From Calendula officinalis (lineage: Eukaryota > Streptophyta > Magnoliopsida > Asterales > Asteraceae): a stretch of 64,000 bases of DNA. Shown here one piece after another: positions 20,064 through 30,900 of this stretch (positions are counted from its first letter, which is position 1; each line of letters opens with the position of its first letter). Location of the stretch: contig OY970830.1 in the NCBI GenBank assembly GCA_963853835.1, positions 30,651,966 through 30,715,965 of the forward strand. The letters run 5' to 3'. The notes below the pieces were generated by a model. That model did no database searches. It was not told where the DNA came from and saw only the letters and a list, made by a program, of their open reading frames with translations. A program made the translations under genes and the position numbers.

Positions 20064-22740
20064 TGTAACGCCCTGAAATTTTAATAATTAAATAATATTA
20101 ATTTAGTCGACATATTTAAATTTAAAATGAATATGTAGTATTTAGTAACTTATTTATTATAATGAAGCTAGACGGTTTGTATTAATTAGGCGACATGTAG
20201 TTAGATGGTTCGTATTAGTTAGACGACTTATAATTAGACGGTTCATTTTTACCGGGCGTTATATGAGTTAATAAGGCTTTAAATACGTAGACACGTTAAT
20301 GATTAGACATTTTAATTTAATGGACGTTTGTATTTTATTAATTCAATTAAATAGTTCATCTTGTAATTTGGACGGGTTAGTTTATCGTAAGAGTTGAGTG
20401 GTATTCTTTTGAGTCGGGCCTGTTGAAGGCAAATGCCAAAGCCTAATCTTTTGTTTTCGAAGTTTTAATGGTGACGGGCCAATTGTCAAATAATTGTTGG
20501 GCTAGAGAACCTATGCGGGCTTGAGGTCTAACCTTTGTTAAAACCCAAACCCCTACTTTTCTCCCTTCCCTCATTCGTTCAAATGAAATCCACCGCCTCC
20601 CCCTTGATAATTCTCGGCGACCAGCGATCCAAAAAGGGAGATTCCGTCGAATTGAATCTGTATTATATATTTATAATGAGCTAGTTTAGGCCACGTGTGA
20701 CTGATGATTATTCTTAAAGCATGAGGCGGTAATTTCAAAATCAAAGAAGGTCACGTGGAGAAGCAGCAATTTAATATCAAGGCAAGCTAATACCAAAGCA
20801 GGTAGGTGAACGAATTGTGAGCTTGAATACGCAAGTTATATTCAAGACAAGAGTGTTCGGATGTGTGGAATCCACGAGCTGACCGTCGGGTTTCGAGTGT
20901 TTTGTGATTTAATCGATTCGGTAGGGTTCTCATCAATTATTTTCGTCAATTATTTCTCGTATTCGTTTCATGTATTAATCGAGCAAACTTTGTGTTACTT
21001 GCGAGCAGATTGGGTCGAAGGGGCAGAGTAATTGTCGTGATTAAGATCGATTGCCAATCAGAACATTGGAGGTAGTATTTTCTTTTGCTCCTTTTCGTTT
21101 CCTTATCTCGATCAGATTTGTAATCGGTATTGTGTGGGTATGTTAGGGTTGCGAGAATTAAATAACAGTACAGGAAGATAGGGTACAACTAATCGTGCAT
21201 CTTATATTGTAGCCGGGACCAAGCTTAAACCGTGTTCGAGCCAAAACCGCGAGCAAGCCTTCCCTTAGCCAATCCTCATTTCGTTTCGGTAGTTTTTGTT
21301 TTCCCTATCCTATTAAATTGAGTATTGTTTCTGTACAGGTTTAAATGTGTTGAGGGTTGGGAATGACACTCGGGTTTCGGTGTCGGGTTCGTTTTTTTAA
21401 GGTTTAGTTGAGCTGCTTTTTGGACAGTTTGTTTTCGCGATGTTCAAGCCTGTTTTTGACCCGTTTCGAATCTGAATCCGGGCTCCGGGTCTTCTAGACT
21501 TCTGTAGCCCGTCATTGTACCTTTCCGCCCATATTTTTAAATAATGTATTGGAGTCACGGTTCTCAAGTTATGGGCATTTTAATACGGGTCTGCAGTGCT
21601 GAAACTCAGTCTTAAACAACTCTGTTGCAGACCTGTTCCGGGACCCTTCGGGGCAGAACCGAGCCGAACTTTGTGAAGACAAATTGTAGCGTTAGGTGTC
21701 TTTTAACTGCTGTAAAAATTTGGGATCTTTCCGAATAACGGTTTGAGAGTTATAACCGTTACGATAAGTGGTCGCGGGTTGGGCAGATTCTGATTTTGTT
21801 GGTATTTTGAGGTCGGCTTTTGACTAGGGTTTTATTGTAAATGTGATATAGGTCAGGGAGTGTCTCGGTTCTGATTTTTGGCTGTTGCGTGGATGTTTGG
21901 AAACTAGCAAAGCTAAGGTGAGTATTCTCACCGTGTATTCAGTTATAACGATACGTGCATGACTCATATGGTTAACTGTTTTGATCTGTTGTACTTTCTG
22001 TGTGTTGATCTGTTATCTGAGTGACTGTTTTTGCATACTACTGATCTGAGACGGACGTGCCGAGTATCTGAGCCGGTACCAAGTCATTTTGTGCTACTAA
22101 GTGATAGGGCTATCTGTGTGGTTTATGTTAGGAGTTGAAAACATAAAAATAATTAATAAATCTCAGTGGAAATTCTGTGTGGTGGCCTGAGTGCCAAATT
22201 CTGTGTGGGCCCTTGTGGCAAATTCTGTGTGGGCCCTTGTGGCAAATTCTGTGTGGGCCCTTGTGGCAAATTCTGTGTGGGCCCTTGTGGCATTTTAGTG
22301 TTAGGAGATGCGAGGTTGATCTCTCGACTCGAGTTACACAAGCGTGCTATATAAATTTAAAAGATAAAAAAAAAACTGAGAAATTAACTTAGTGGTAAAT
22401 GATTAGGAGCTCACCTGTGTGCCCTCATGTATTGTATGTTGTAGTTGTTTGCATTTTGAGTTTATTCACCCAGCTTCCCCGCTGACCCAAAAACTCCCTC
22501 CCATTTTTCAGGTACTAGCAAAGGAAAGGAGAAGGTGGACGGTTGACTGCTGTATTACTTCTTAGTGCTGATGTGAAACATTTTTATTATTTCAAAACTC
22601 TGAATTTTATTTAAGACATTTCCGCATTAAATACATTTTATATTAAATAATTATTTTGGGGGATTATTTATGGGACCTTTTTTTTATTTAAATTTTGAAT
22701 TTAAAATTTTTAAAAATCTTGTAAATTTTAGGGTGTTACA
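20064..22740 (+). repeat. 3' LTR of the LARD element (2677 bp)
   Basis: This is the longer LTR. It holds a 445 bp block at 20829-21273 missing from the 5' LTR, and four copies of the 24 bp CAAATTCTGTGTGGGCCC-TTGTGG unit (22195-22290). The right end GGGTGTTACA is followed by the target duplication GAATT (22741-22745). Confidence 0.9.
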
Positions 22741-22745
22741 GAATT

Positions 22746-24980
22746 CCTTTCAGTTGAGGCCGTCACTTAATTTGAAGTTTACCGTGTTCAATTCTAACTT
22801 TTATCTATTCCATTGTTTATTATGGTTTTTAACGTCTCCTATTGTAATTTATCATTTGATGACTAGGGTTTCTTTTATCATATAATTTACATTTGTTATG
22901 TTTGTACAAATTAAGCATCGTGGATTTACACGCAATTTCAGGTGATAAATGATACCATGAAATTGGATGCAGCTGATCTATTTCAATTGTGGGGTTTTAG
23001 GAATCTGAAATCTACTTGAGATTGATGTTTGAGCGATCCGACTATTTTGATTTCAGTTCTTGATTACTCAGATAGTAATCCAATCACTGTTCAGTACTTG
23101 ATTTTATCAGGATAAGGTAAACATTTACTTATTTTTAATCTTGTTTATACCCACATTTATTATCTACTGAGATGGGATTTAATGGGAAAGGTAATTTCCT
23201 TCACAATGGAAATTTGGTGACTGTTCTATCTATCCCCTTGCCGATAAATTTATAACTATTGGATCATTGTTGGAAATATAAGATGCAATTCATATGCATT
23301 TGAAATTGCAGCCATATATGAGTAATAAATTTGCTTGTGAGTTGTGGAACTAATAAACGTATTAACATTTATTCTTGCTTTGCTATAGTAAGACTAACCA
23401 TGAATATAGTTATGCTAATTGAAGACAAACTTGTAAAAGCCCGTAGGTACATTCCTCAGGTGGTTATCTACAAGATTCGTTCTTTTTGAGTTTCCAATTT
23501 GTGTATTTATGTCTTGTTTTCAAGCCCTAAAATGTGGATACTTACTGATGATGTTGTCATGCAGTGGCGGGATGAATGGTTATCTCAACATTTCAGGATT
23601 GCAGTCCTGTATGTTTCTTCCATATGTTTGGATTGCAGTGTTGCTTATTTTAAGAGATAAAGTAAGACCAAATCTTCATGTAACAAGTTTTATATAATCC
23701 ATATGGTCCCCTGTTTACAGTGACAACATTTATCAATATCCAAGATTATCACAGGGGTAGCTTCCATTTTTTATTTTAAAAGTGATCGTATCTTTTCTTT
23801 TCAATTTTTTTAACTAATTTTTTCGACTTTCAAGATTTATTTACCCGAATAACAAAGCTATCTCTGATATGGCAGTGGAGCTAATAGCCAGGTACAATAA
23901 TCTAAATCCATTTGCTTCTCTCATTTTGTGGGTCCCATTTGTTCATAATAGCCTTCTGGAGCATACATTTTCCACCCCATAAGCTTTAGTTCGGTTAGAT
24001 AAATCTCGGGGTTATATGACTATATCTATGTTATAATTATTCACTCTCAGGTACCTATTAAAGTCATTCGTGGACCACTTGTTGTGAAATTCACCAGCAA
24101 TTCAACATTTGGATCTATCAGGTCAAATTTGAAGTGATCTTTGATTACGCATGACTTGTAAAGTGAATTAATAACTAATTTAGGCTGCAAAACAGAGTAT
24201 ATGGCACATGGGTGAAATGCTTGTGTGAAATTTACTTATAATATTTGTCTAAGTGATCAATACTTAGAAATTCATTACAAATAACAATCGGGTGTTAAGA
24301 ATTTTTTTGTTGTTAAACTCAATATTATCTTATCAATTTAGTAGATTTTTAATGATTTGTTTCTGTCATTCTGAAAGTGAAAGCAATACCATTATGGTTG
24401 TGACGTGTTTGGTATCATGCACTTTTAACTTTTATTTTGCGCATTCGACATACGAGGTGACACATAATTACATTTTTTTTAACGGAATTCTAATCTACAT
24501 CTAAAATCCACCTATGTCCACTATGGGACTTGAACCCTCAACCTTAAGGAGTTAAGGTTGGGAGAAAACTCCTTTACCGTTAGGAAATTGGCCCTTTACA
24601 TTTTTTATAGTCGTGTTTTAGCCATAATTTTTTTAATATGACCACTAATTTCTATCTTTTATGTGGTTTGTGTTACTCTTGTTTTTTTTTTACAAAGCAT
24701 GTTGTACTATGCTGACCGGAGACAACCCTTGTGGTAAAATGTCTGATGAATCGGGCTGAAAAGCCTATTCTTGAATTTGTTTGACGCAAAATATAGTTAC
24801 ATAGGAGGTTTATGCAGTAACATGAATTGACCCGTTGGAAAGTAAATGGGTCGTAATTACTACACTATGTTCTTGACCTTATATTTTATATTTTCTTGTA
24901 TTTTTAAAGGGATCTGTACGTGAGTTACATTGTGGAGGGATTGAGGTGATAGATTTGCAACTTTTATGATCTGTTTATTT
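22746..24980 (+). pseudogene. captured exon-like blocks in the right half of the Helitron, unrecognised
   Basis: Several short coding-like blocks lie between AT-rich intron-like spacers. Near 23382-23465 one reads EDKLVKARRYIPQVV. Near 23563-23614, after CAG, one reads QWRDEWLSQHFRIAVL. Near 24050-24123 one reads VPIKVIRGPLVVKFT then SNSTFGSIR. AG and GT boundaries are plausible around each. I cannot assign them to one family, and they may come from more than one gene. Their plus orientation matches the Helitron. Confidence 0.35.
24481..24595 (-). mobile_element. tRNA-derived SINE
   Basis: On the minus strand it starts GGGCCAATTTCCTAACGG and TAAAGGAG (A-box region), then GAGGGTTCAAGTCCCA (B box). 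It ends in an A-run (the T-run at 24473-24480 on plus). The string TTACATTTTTT occurs at both borders (24468-24478 and 24596-24606) and is a likely target duplication. It sits inside the Helitron's captured segment. Confidence 0.6.
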
Positions 24981-25310
24981 TGATGATGATGCTAAAAACT
25001 ATTAAAAAACTTCTTACTATCTTACAAAACAAAATAGATTTCATTATTACTATGTATTTTGACATACCAAAATCAAATTACATATACATTCTATTGAAAA
25101 CAACAAATAAGCAATGAGACAATCTAATACCATTTTCATAATTTAACATGGATTTGAAACAAAATTCACGTTTTGAGCTATGTCCATTAAAAACTTCAAT
25201 GTCGAACATGCCACCATCAGTCATCACTATCACTATCAATGCCCACTAATTTGTCACTGCACAATATAATTACAGGGTACCCGCCGCCGCATTGCGCGGG
25301 TACCTGCTAG

Positions 25311-25349
25311 TAAATTACTAAAAGATGGTGGAATGTTGCTTTCCTATTA
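25311..25349 (+). pseudogene. continuation of the PFK exon after the Helitron
   Basis: Joined to 5922, the frame reads on as NKLLKDGG then MLLSY and stops. Seven or eight of about twelve residues fit the PFK motif NKLLLDVGLWLS. The match is short but falls exactly at the predicted A/T junction. The stretch from 25350 to 26141 is AT-rich with no gene visible. Confidence 0.45.
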
Positions 25350-26141
25350 AGGTGTAATCACTCAAAATCTGTAATCATAGTATAAAGTTTTTGTTTTTGA
25401 GTGCGCGCATTTGATTCTCACGAAGGTTGAACAATTTTGCGAGAGAATTTATATGTGTGAACCTCCATTCTTGTGATTCTTATGCATCAATAGAAAATGT
25501 ATCTTTGATTTCAGCTAACTAATCATGGGGCCGGGTAGGCAGGCATATGCTCTGAAATTTTTTATAAAAATATATTGATACATACGAAATTATTTCAAAT
25601 TAAGGTACATAATTTCCAATGAATTAAATATTCTTAATTAAGTAAAAGATTATAAAAAAATTTATAAGCCGTATGTGATTCATCACGGGTTATAGGATAG
25701 TTTGTTCATAGACAAATGTCCAAATGATAAAGATCGAATTTCAAATGTGGGGACAAAACGGAATTGAAGAGTTATTTCTCACAAGATATGAGTCATATGA
25801 CACTTCATGGTCCAAACCAAAAAGTTAAAATAACCACTTGTTTGGTTAGACAAGCAAACTAACATCTAAAAAAAGAGTATATTATTTTATACAGATTTTT
25901 ATAATTCATCTTTTTAAATATAAAATGATTAACATGTATAATTCACTATTTTTTTTTATAATCTCATCAATTAATTTATATATTTGTATTTTATCAAATA
26001 CGTGAGTAGAAAGTAATATTATACCTCATAAATAAAAGCCTATAGAATTGATGCCTACTCACAAAAGCTATAATCCTCAAATCAAAGGGAATCAATTAGA
26101 TATGCTTTAGAAAAGTTAATAATATTTCATATGCCTGAAAT

Positions 26142-26934
26142 TAGGCCTGTAAACGAACCGAATGAACTTGAACATGGCTTTCTTCGTATTCTTTTATTAA
26201 GGAAAAAATGTATTTATGAACGGTTCGCAAACACTTATCGAACGAAAATTTGTGTTCATGATCGTTTGTTAAGAAAATTTAGTGTTTAAGAACGGTTCGT
26301 GAACGAGGGTAACGAACATAAACGAACACAAACGTACACAACGAACATAAACAAACACAAACATACACAAACAAACACAAACAAGTATAAACAAACACAA
26401 ACGAACATAAACAAACACAAACAAACGCACAAACGAACAGAAACGAACAAAGTGCAGGAAACACATGTTTCTACCATTTCCAAAACCACTTTAAGGATAT
26501 CAAAAACATAAGTTGCATAACTGAAAACATGAACCATACAAGATTGTTAATTCTAAACAAGTTAGGGAAGAGATCTAGGGTTGTGGGTTTCTAAATGAAT
26601 TGAACAAGAAAGTCTAAACCTAAGGGCTTTATATATTTATATTATTTTATTTTAATTTTAATTAATCAATATTAAAAATAATAATTTATATTTAATTCAA
26701 GAATAACGAACACGAATACAAACGAACACTAACAACCGAACGTAAACAAATGAACACGAACTGATGTTCACGAACGTAAACGAACGAACGTGCCTTTCGT
26801 GTTCGTTTGTTTAATTAAACGAAAGCAAAATCTTGTTCGTGTTCGTTCGTTTAGCTAATTGAACGAACATAAATGAACTCCCGCCGAACAGTTCACGAAT
26901 GGTTCGTTGAACGTTCGGTTCATTTACATGCCTA
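26142..26934. mobile_element. hAT-type MITE with internal AACGAACA repeat array
   Basis: The 8 bp target duplication CCTGAAAT lies at 26134-26141 and 26935-26942. Terminal inverted repeats are TAGGCCTGTAAACGAACCGA (left) and, reverse-complemented, TAGGCATGTAAATGAACCGA (right). This is the classic plant hAT-MITE end. The interior is dominated by short AAACGAAC/AAACAAAC repeats (26300-26455) and a mirrored GTTCGTTCGTTT region (26780-26870), so the arms fold back over long distances. Open frames through the array are repeats, not genes. Confidence 0.85.
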
Positions 26935-27129
26935 CCTGAAATACTCAACATTCAACAATAAAGACTGAAATGTACCTATTAAATACGAGGGATCAAAATG
27001 ATACTTAAAATTAGTTAGGGACTATTTATGTAATTACGTATTTCAAAAATTAAACTTTTATTCTAATATTCTGGAACCCGACCCCCCTCAAAACCAAACG
27101 AATCGAGAAATCTCTAATAGCGATTGACA

Positions 27130-27417
27130 ATGGCGGCGAAGAAATCAAGCAATGAAGGAGTGCTTTCTAGGGTTTCATCATCGATTTCCGAATCACCGAT
27201 CGTTTACAAAGGTAAACAAGCCGCCTCTGACGCCGGATTTGTCGTGAAGAAGCTCCTCAAAAGCACCGGCAAGGCGGCGTGGATCGCCGGAACCACTTTT
27301 TTGATCCTCGTTGTTCCTTTAATCATTGAGATGGATCGAGAGGCTCAATTTAACGATCTAGAGCTTCAACAAGCTAGTTTGCTCGGTACTCCTGCCGTCT
27401 CTGTCCCTCAAAAGTGA
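27130..27417 (+). CDS. mitochondrial import receptor subunit TOM9-2-like (plant TOM22 cytosolically truncated form)
   Basis: A 95-residue protein starts at ATG 27130 (MAAKKSS...). It has a hydrophilic N-terminal part of about 45 residues, then the diagnostic core KLLKSTGKAAWIAGTTFLIL. That continues into a single membrane helix (about residues 47-67, ending VVPLII), then EMDREAQ, and a short C-terminal tail with LQQASLLG. Plant TOM9/TOM22 proteins lack the acidic cytosolic domain of fungal TOM22, and the length here is normal for them. They act in the outer mitochondrial membrane as part of the TOM complex that imports precursor proteins. The coding part is in one exon. The following 1 kb has no other gene, and an AG followed by TACGGACC near 28373 could be a 3' UTR exon. 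Confidence 0.9.
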   Translation: MAAKKSSNEGVLSRVSSSISESPIVYKGKQAASDAGFVVKKLLKSTGKAAWIAGTTFLILVVPLIIEMDREAQFNDLELQQASLLGTPAVSVPQK

Positions 27418-29384
27418 CCGCACCAATCCCTTATATCTCAGGTTTGTGATCGTGTATATTACAATTAGGTCCCTGTTATTGAGAATTTTTTATGATATAT
27501 GGAAATTTGATATATTGTATCGAATAGTATTTACCAATGTTGAGAATGGTGAAGAATTTGTGCTTAACTAGTTTAGAGGTTCTAACTAACCATAATCAGG
27601 GCTGCAAACGAGCTTGAAATATATATTAAGCACAGCTCTTGCTTATAAGGAAGACTTTTGTACACAAGTGTATATAGAATTGGGATTTGCAAATGAAATT
27701 ATTGTAATAATTTAGTTAGTTTAGCCTTAGACCAAGTGAATTTCACTTACAATGGAAGTTTAGATATCTTGCAAAAACAAATGCTTTTGGGTTTATTTTT
27801 TATGCATTTGAAGTTAATTTTTCTGCTGATTCTAGAGACTTAAAACATTCTTTCAGCAAATTAGATACCGTATCTAGTTAGATCACTCTGAATTTAGGTT
27901 GATCTGATTCCTAGAACTGAGGTTGGTCTTGTTATTTATCAGCTAAGCTAGTTGTATTCACTGGCGACATCACACCATTTCTACAAGAGAACTGATATTG
28001 CTTCCTACTAAATCTCCCTACTTATTTTCTCACTCATTCGATCAATACAACTGTTTAAATCAAAGGATGAAATTAGGAAAAAGAGTTAGTGGATTTCACA
28101 TGTCAATCATTTTATGGTAGGAGGGTGAAAGGGCAACACAATTTTTCTTTCAACAAATATAGAGAATACACGTTAGAGATTATATATCATCTAAGATAAT
28201 TTATGCGTCTATAGTAATAATTAGCATAAAATATGGGCATATTGAAGGCATTTCTTAAACATTTGGACATTACTCTTTTTACTGTTTTGTTTATGTTTGC
28301 GGTTTTATACTTGTTTAATAATGAACCTGGGTTAATGTCTTGACTAATTTTTATTTTTTTTGTTTCTAATATAGGTACGGACCTATCCAACCGATCAAAT
28401 TATCAGCAGAAACAACAAAAATTTGTAGGGAATTTATCGTTTATATTATGAGTTTGTTATTCTGAAGTGATGTTTTCTTGGCTTTAATATTTTCTTTTCT
28501 TACCGTGTTATTTTAATCAAGCATTGAGTGTGCTAGATGAGGTTACTATATGATTGTTCACAACATAAAATTGGTAATATTTTTCAGAGCAGTCATGCTT
28601 TTGTAACTTGTACCTCATGCATTAAGTGATTGTAGTTAGATTTCATCATCTCGAATATGTATTGACTTTTTAGGATCACATGGTTATGTTAAAGGCATAT
28701 TTGTCTCTTTTAACATGTTTTAACACTCATCTCAAAACTACACTTTCTGATTTAAAATCATATACTCCGTAATACTTATTTGGGATCCATAAAAAATATC
28801 TAAAACTAATCACAAGTTACAAAAAAAATAAAAAAAATAATAAATAAATAAAAAAGTGTTGGCCAGCTTGCACTCTTGACGAGGGTGTGTGGTGTTGTAT
28901 ACTGTCGTTAAATGTGGCTTTTAGCCCTATAATGTGGGACTTATAGCTCGCACCAATAGCGGTTTTCGTTGTGCACTTTAGCCCTATAATGTGTGCAAAC
29001 TGCAATGCATTCTTTCATGGCCTCAACTTTAGAAGGTATAGTCAATACAACAGAAATGGAATAAATTATAATAATTAAAATCGAGAACCGACCATGCTAA
29101 CTCCAAGTGTTTCTCGGATATGTTTCCAATTTCTATGGGAATTCTAAATAATGAAACTGATAAAATAATGATATCAGTTGCGGTGATTTCGTGTCTAGAA
29201 TTGGTTCGGATTGAAACTTACATCATTAGCCTTAATTAAAATTGTTTTGAGAAGATACGTTTAACTTGAAATTGTCGTATTTTGGTTTTAGAATCGCAAA
29301 ATACCAGAATGGAAGAAACCAAAAAAATTAAAAATCGGAAAAGATAAAAAGGGAGAACCGAGAAATGGTTAAAATTGTAAGAAT
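27418..29384 (+). other. TOM9-2 3' region and intergenic DNA
   Basis: AT-rich with no further coding signal. A CAGGGCTGCAAACGAGCTTG string at 27599 is the usual start of a decayed hAT MITE. Around 28880-29005 the motif TAGCCCTATAATGTG occurs twice about 65 bp apart. Nothing else is supported. Confidence 0.4.
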
Positions 29385-29701
29385 TAGGGGTGAGCTCGGT
29401 TCAAAAACCGAACCGAACCGAAACCGATAGAACCGAAACCGAAAACGATGAATTCTCAAAACCGAAACCGAACCAATAACATGTTATCGGTTTTGGTTCG
29501 GTTCGGTCTCGGTCCGGTTCGGTTTTTTTTGGCCAAATGTTCATCTTTATCCCAAAACCGAACCAAACCGAACCGCAATCGAAAACGATAAATCTTCAAA
29601 ACCGAAAACCGAACTGATAACATGTTATTGGTTTTGGTTCGGTTCGGTTTCAGTTGGTTTTCGGTTCGGTTCGGTTTTTTCAGTCCAAATGCTCACCCTT
29701 A
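29385..29701. mobile_element. hAT-type MITE rich in AACCGAACCG repeats
   Basis: The 8 bp target duplication GTAAGAAT lies at 29377-29384 and 29702-29709. Ends are TAGGGGTGAGCTCGG (left) and, reverse-complemented, TAAGGGTGAGCATTTGG (right). The interior is AACCGAAACCG/CGGTTTTGGTTCGG arms in opposite orientation. A larger relative lies at 50517-51153. Confidence 0.85.
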
Positions 29702-29716
29702 GTAAGAATAATGATA

Positions 29717-29872
29717 CTGATACCCATTATTTGTGTCTACTTAATGTTGCTACTTACCACAAGATAATATGTTTAATCTATTAATTATTTTTCTTCATAT
29801 CATCATTTGATTTTGACACTTGTCCTACTCTCAATTAAGTGAGTAGACACGCAAGTAATCATAAATAATAGG
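29717..29872. mobile_element. MITE, CCTATYATTTGATTCTACTTA family, copy 1
   Basis: The left arm contains CCCATTATTTGTGTCTACTT. The right arm, reverse-complemented, contains GCCTATTATTTATGATTACT. The centre has TTGATTTTGACACTTGTCC and GTGAGTAG, shared with the copy at 41128-41292. Borders are approximate. The stretch from 29873 to 30829 is gene-free AT-rich DNA. Confidence 0.4.
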
Positions 29873-30829
29873 CACCCATACAAAATAAAATATAACTCTG
29901 TATTGAATATTTTTTAACTATAATTAATACATAAATTTTATAAATTATAAAGTTACAAAAATATAAATGAATTTTGAAAGTGCAAACGTGTAATTTCACA
30001 AACTTCTCTTCACTGAACTCTGATGTTTCGTGTCATAGTGCATATGAAAACGATTATGACAACCAAATACTCTACACATTATAGTAGTACGGATGAGTCA
30101 AATTCACGAGCAAACTTATGGAATACGAAAGCTTGATTAAGTAACTTCCACAAATCACACGATCAACGACATGTTTGCTCGAATCTTAGGCAAACACATA
30201 GAGTTTTAACTTCAAAACTTTTGCAAAATGACAAATTATACAACCATGATACTTAATCCCTTCGAATGAGAGATATGACAGGAGGTAAGATTTAGACAAT
30301 TATACATCTACCCACTGAAAAAAAATATTATTTTCAGAGACACCTTTGACAAAAGTGCCAGTGATAGTATATGAGATGTGTGCATGTAATAAAAAAATAC
30401 ACAAGTAAACATATGCGAGAAATGAATATGTGTACAAAAGATGTGTGTGGTCAGTGGCAATCCTAGGAAAAAAATTGAGGTGTATCAATGGTTGCATTTG
30501 GGTATTACATATAAAAACAAGTACTTAAAATCATTTTTAAGATTATGTAAGAATTTTAAGGAGGTGTACGTTATACTTTATGTTACATAGTAGGTCCTGA
30601 TCTATTTGTGGCATGTGTGTAAGAATGTGGAGAATATGCAAAATGACAAATTATGTATGTATGAATTCATGAGTGAACTTCACAAGTTCACATTACACTT
30701 TGATAGCTGTTACCCAATACCCATAATACAATTTGGTCTCGCATTATCATCGCACTAATGTCACATGTTTGGACATGTGTTTTAGTATCATTAAACACAA
30801 CCCAGGAACATAAAAACTCAGAATCTATC

Positions 30830-30837
30830 TATAAATA
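30830..30837 (+). promoter_or_regulatory. TATA box of the small gene at 30901
   Basis: TATAAATA in a CT-ATAAATACAC context. Transcription would start near 30865, which makes the ATG at 30901 the first usable start and rules out the in-frame ATG at 30844. Confidence 0.55.
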
Positions 30838-30900
30838 CACGTATTGTTACAATCTTTCCGGAACCACAATTTAATCAAGATTTGTGTTCGTGTTTTGGTC

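Larger units (their letters stand above)
6552..22740 (+). mobile_element. non-coding (LARD-type) gypsy-like LTR retrotransposon, host of a nested copia
   Basis: Two long LTRs (6552-8756, 20064-22740) begin TGTAACGCCC and end GGGTGTTACA. The 5 bp target duplication GAATT lies at 6547-6551 and 22741-22745. A Met-tRNA-type primer site, TGGTATCAGAGC, follows the left LTR after three bases. Without the nested element the interior is about 3.9 kb (8757-10698 plus 18073-20063). I see no gag, protease, reverse transcriptase or integrase motif in it, which fits a large retrotransposon derivative that needs helper proteins. LTR ends and primer site suggest a gypsy/Tekay-like donor. Confidence 0.85.
5923..25310 (+). 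mobile_element. Helitron carrying captured sequence, interrupted by a nested LTR element
   Basis: The 5' end reads TCTATACTATATTATAAAGC, preceded by A (5922). The 3' end has a 9 bp stem (GGTACCCGC 25276-25284, GCGGGTACC 25296-25304), then TG and the terminal CTAG at 25307-25310, followed by T. Insertion between A and T without target duplication is the Helitron rule, and here it restores a PFK reading frame across the junction. A perfect 16 bp inverted repeat (5952-5967 and 5989-6004) lies close to the 5' end. Without the 16.2 kb LTR element the Helitron is about 3.2 kb, too short to encode Rep/helicase, and none is seen. It is a non-autonomous copy. Confidence 0.7.

Noticed and set aside
22153..22392. 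Frames with repeated CGPCGKFCV-type or PQGPTQNL-type motifs
   Set aside because: They translate the 24 bp LTR tandem repeat in different frames and strands.
26269..26537. Overlapping frames rich in Cys/Val/Phe and Lys/Thr/Asn
   Set aside because: They are translations of the AACGAACA repeat array inside the hAT MITE; no independent coding evidence.
30844..30900. Upstream in-frame Met for the small gene
   Set aside because: It lies only 7 bases after the TATA box, so it would not be in the transcript.
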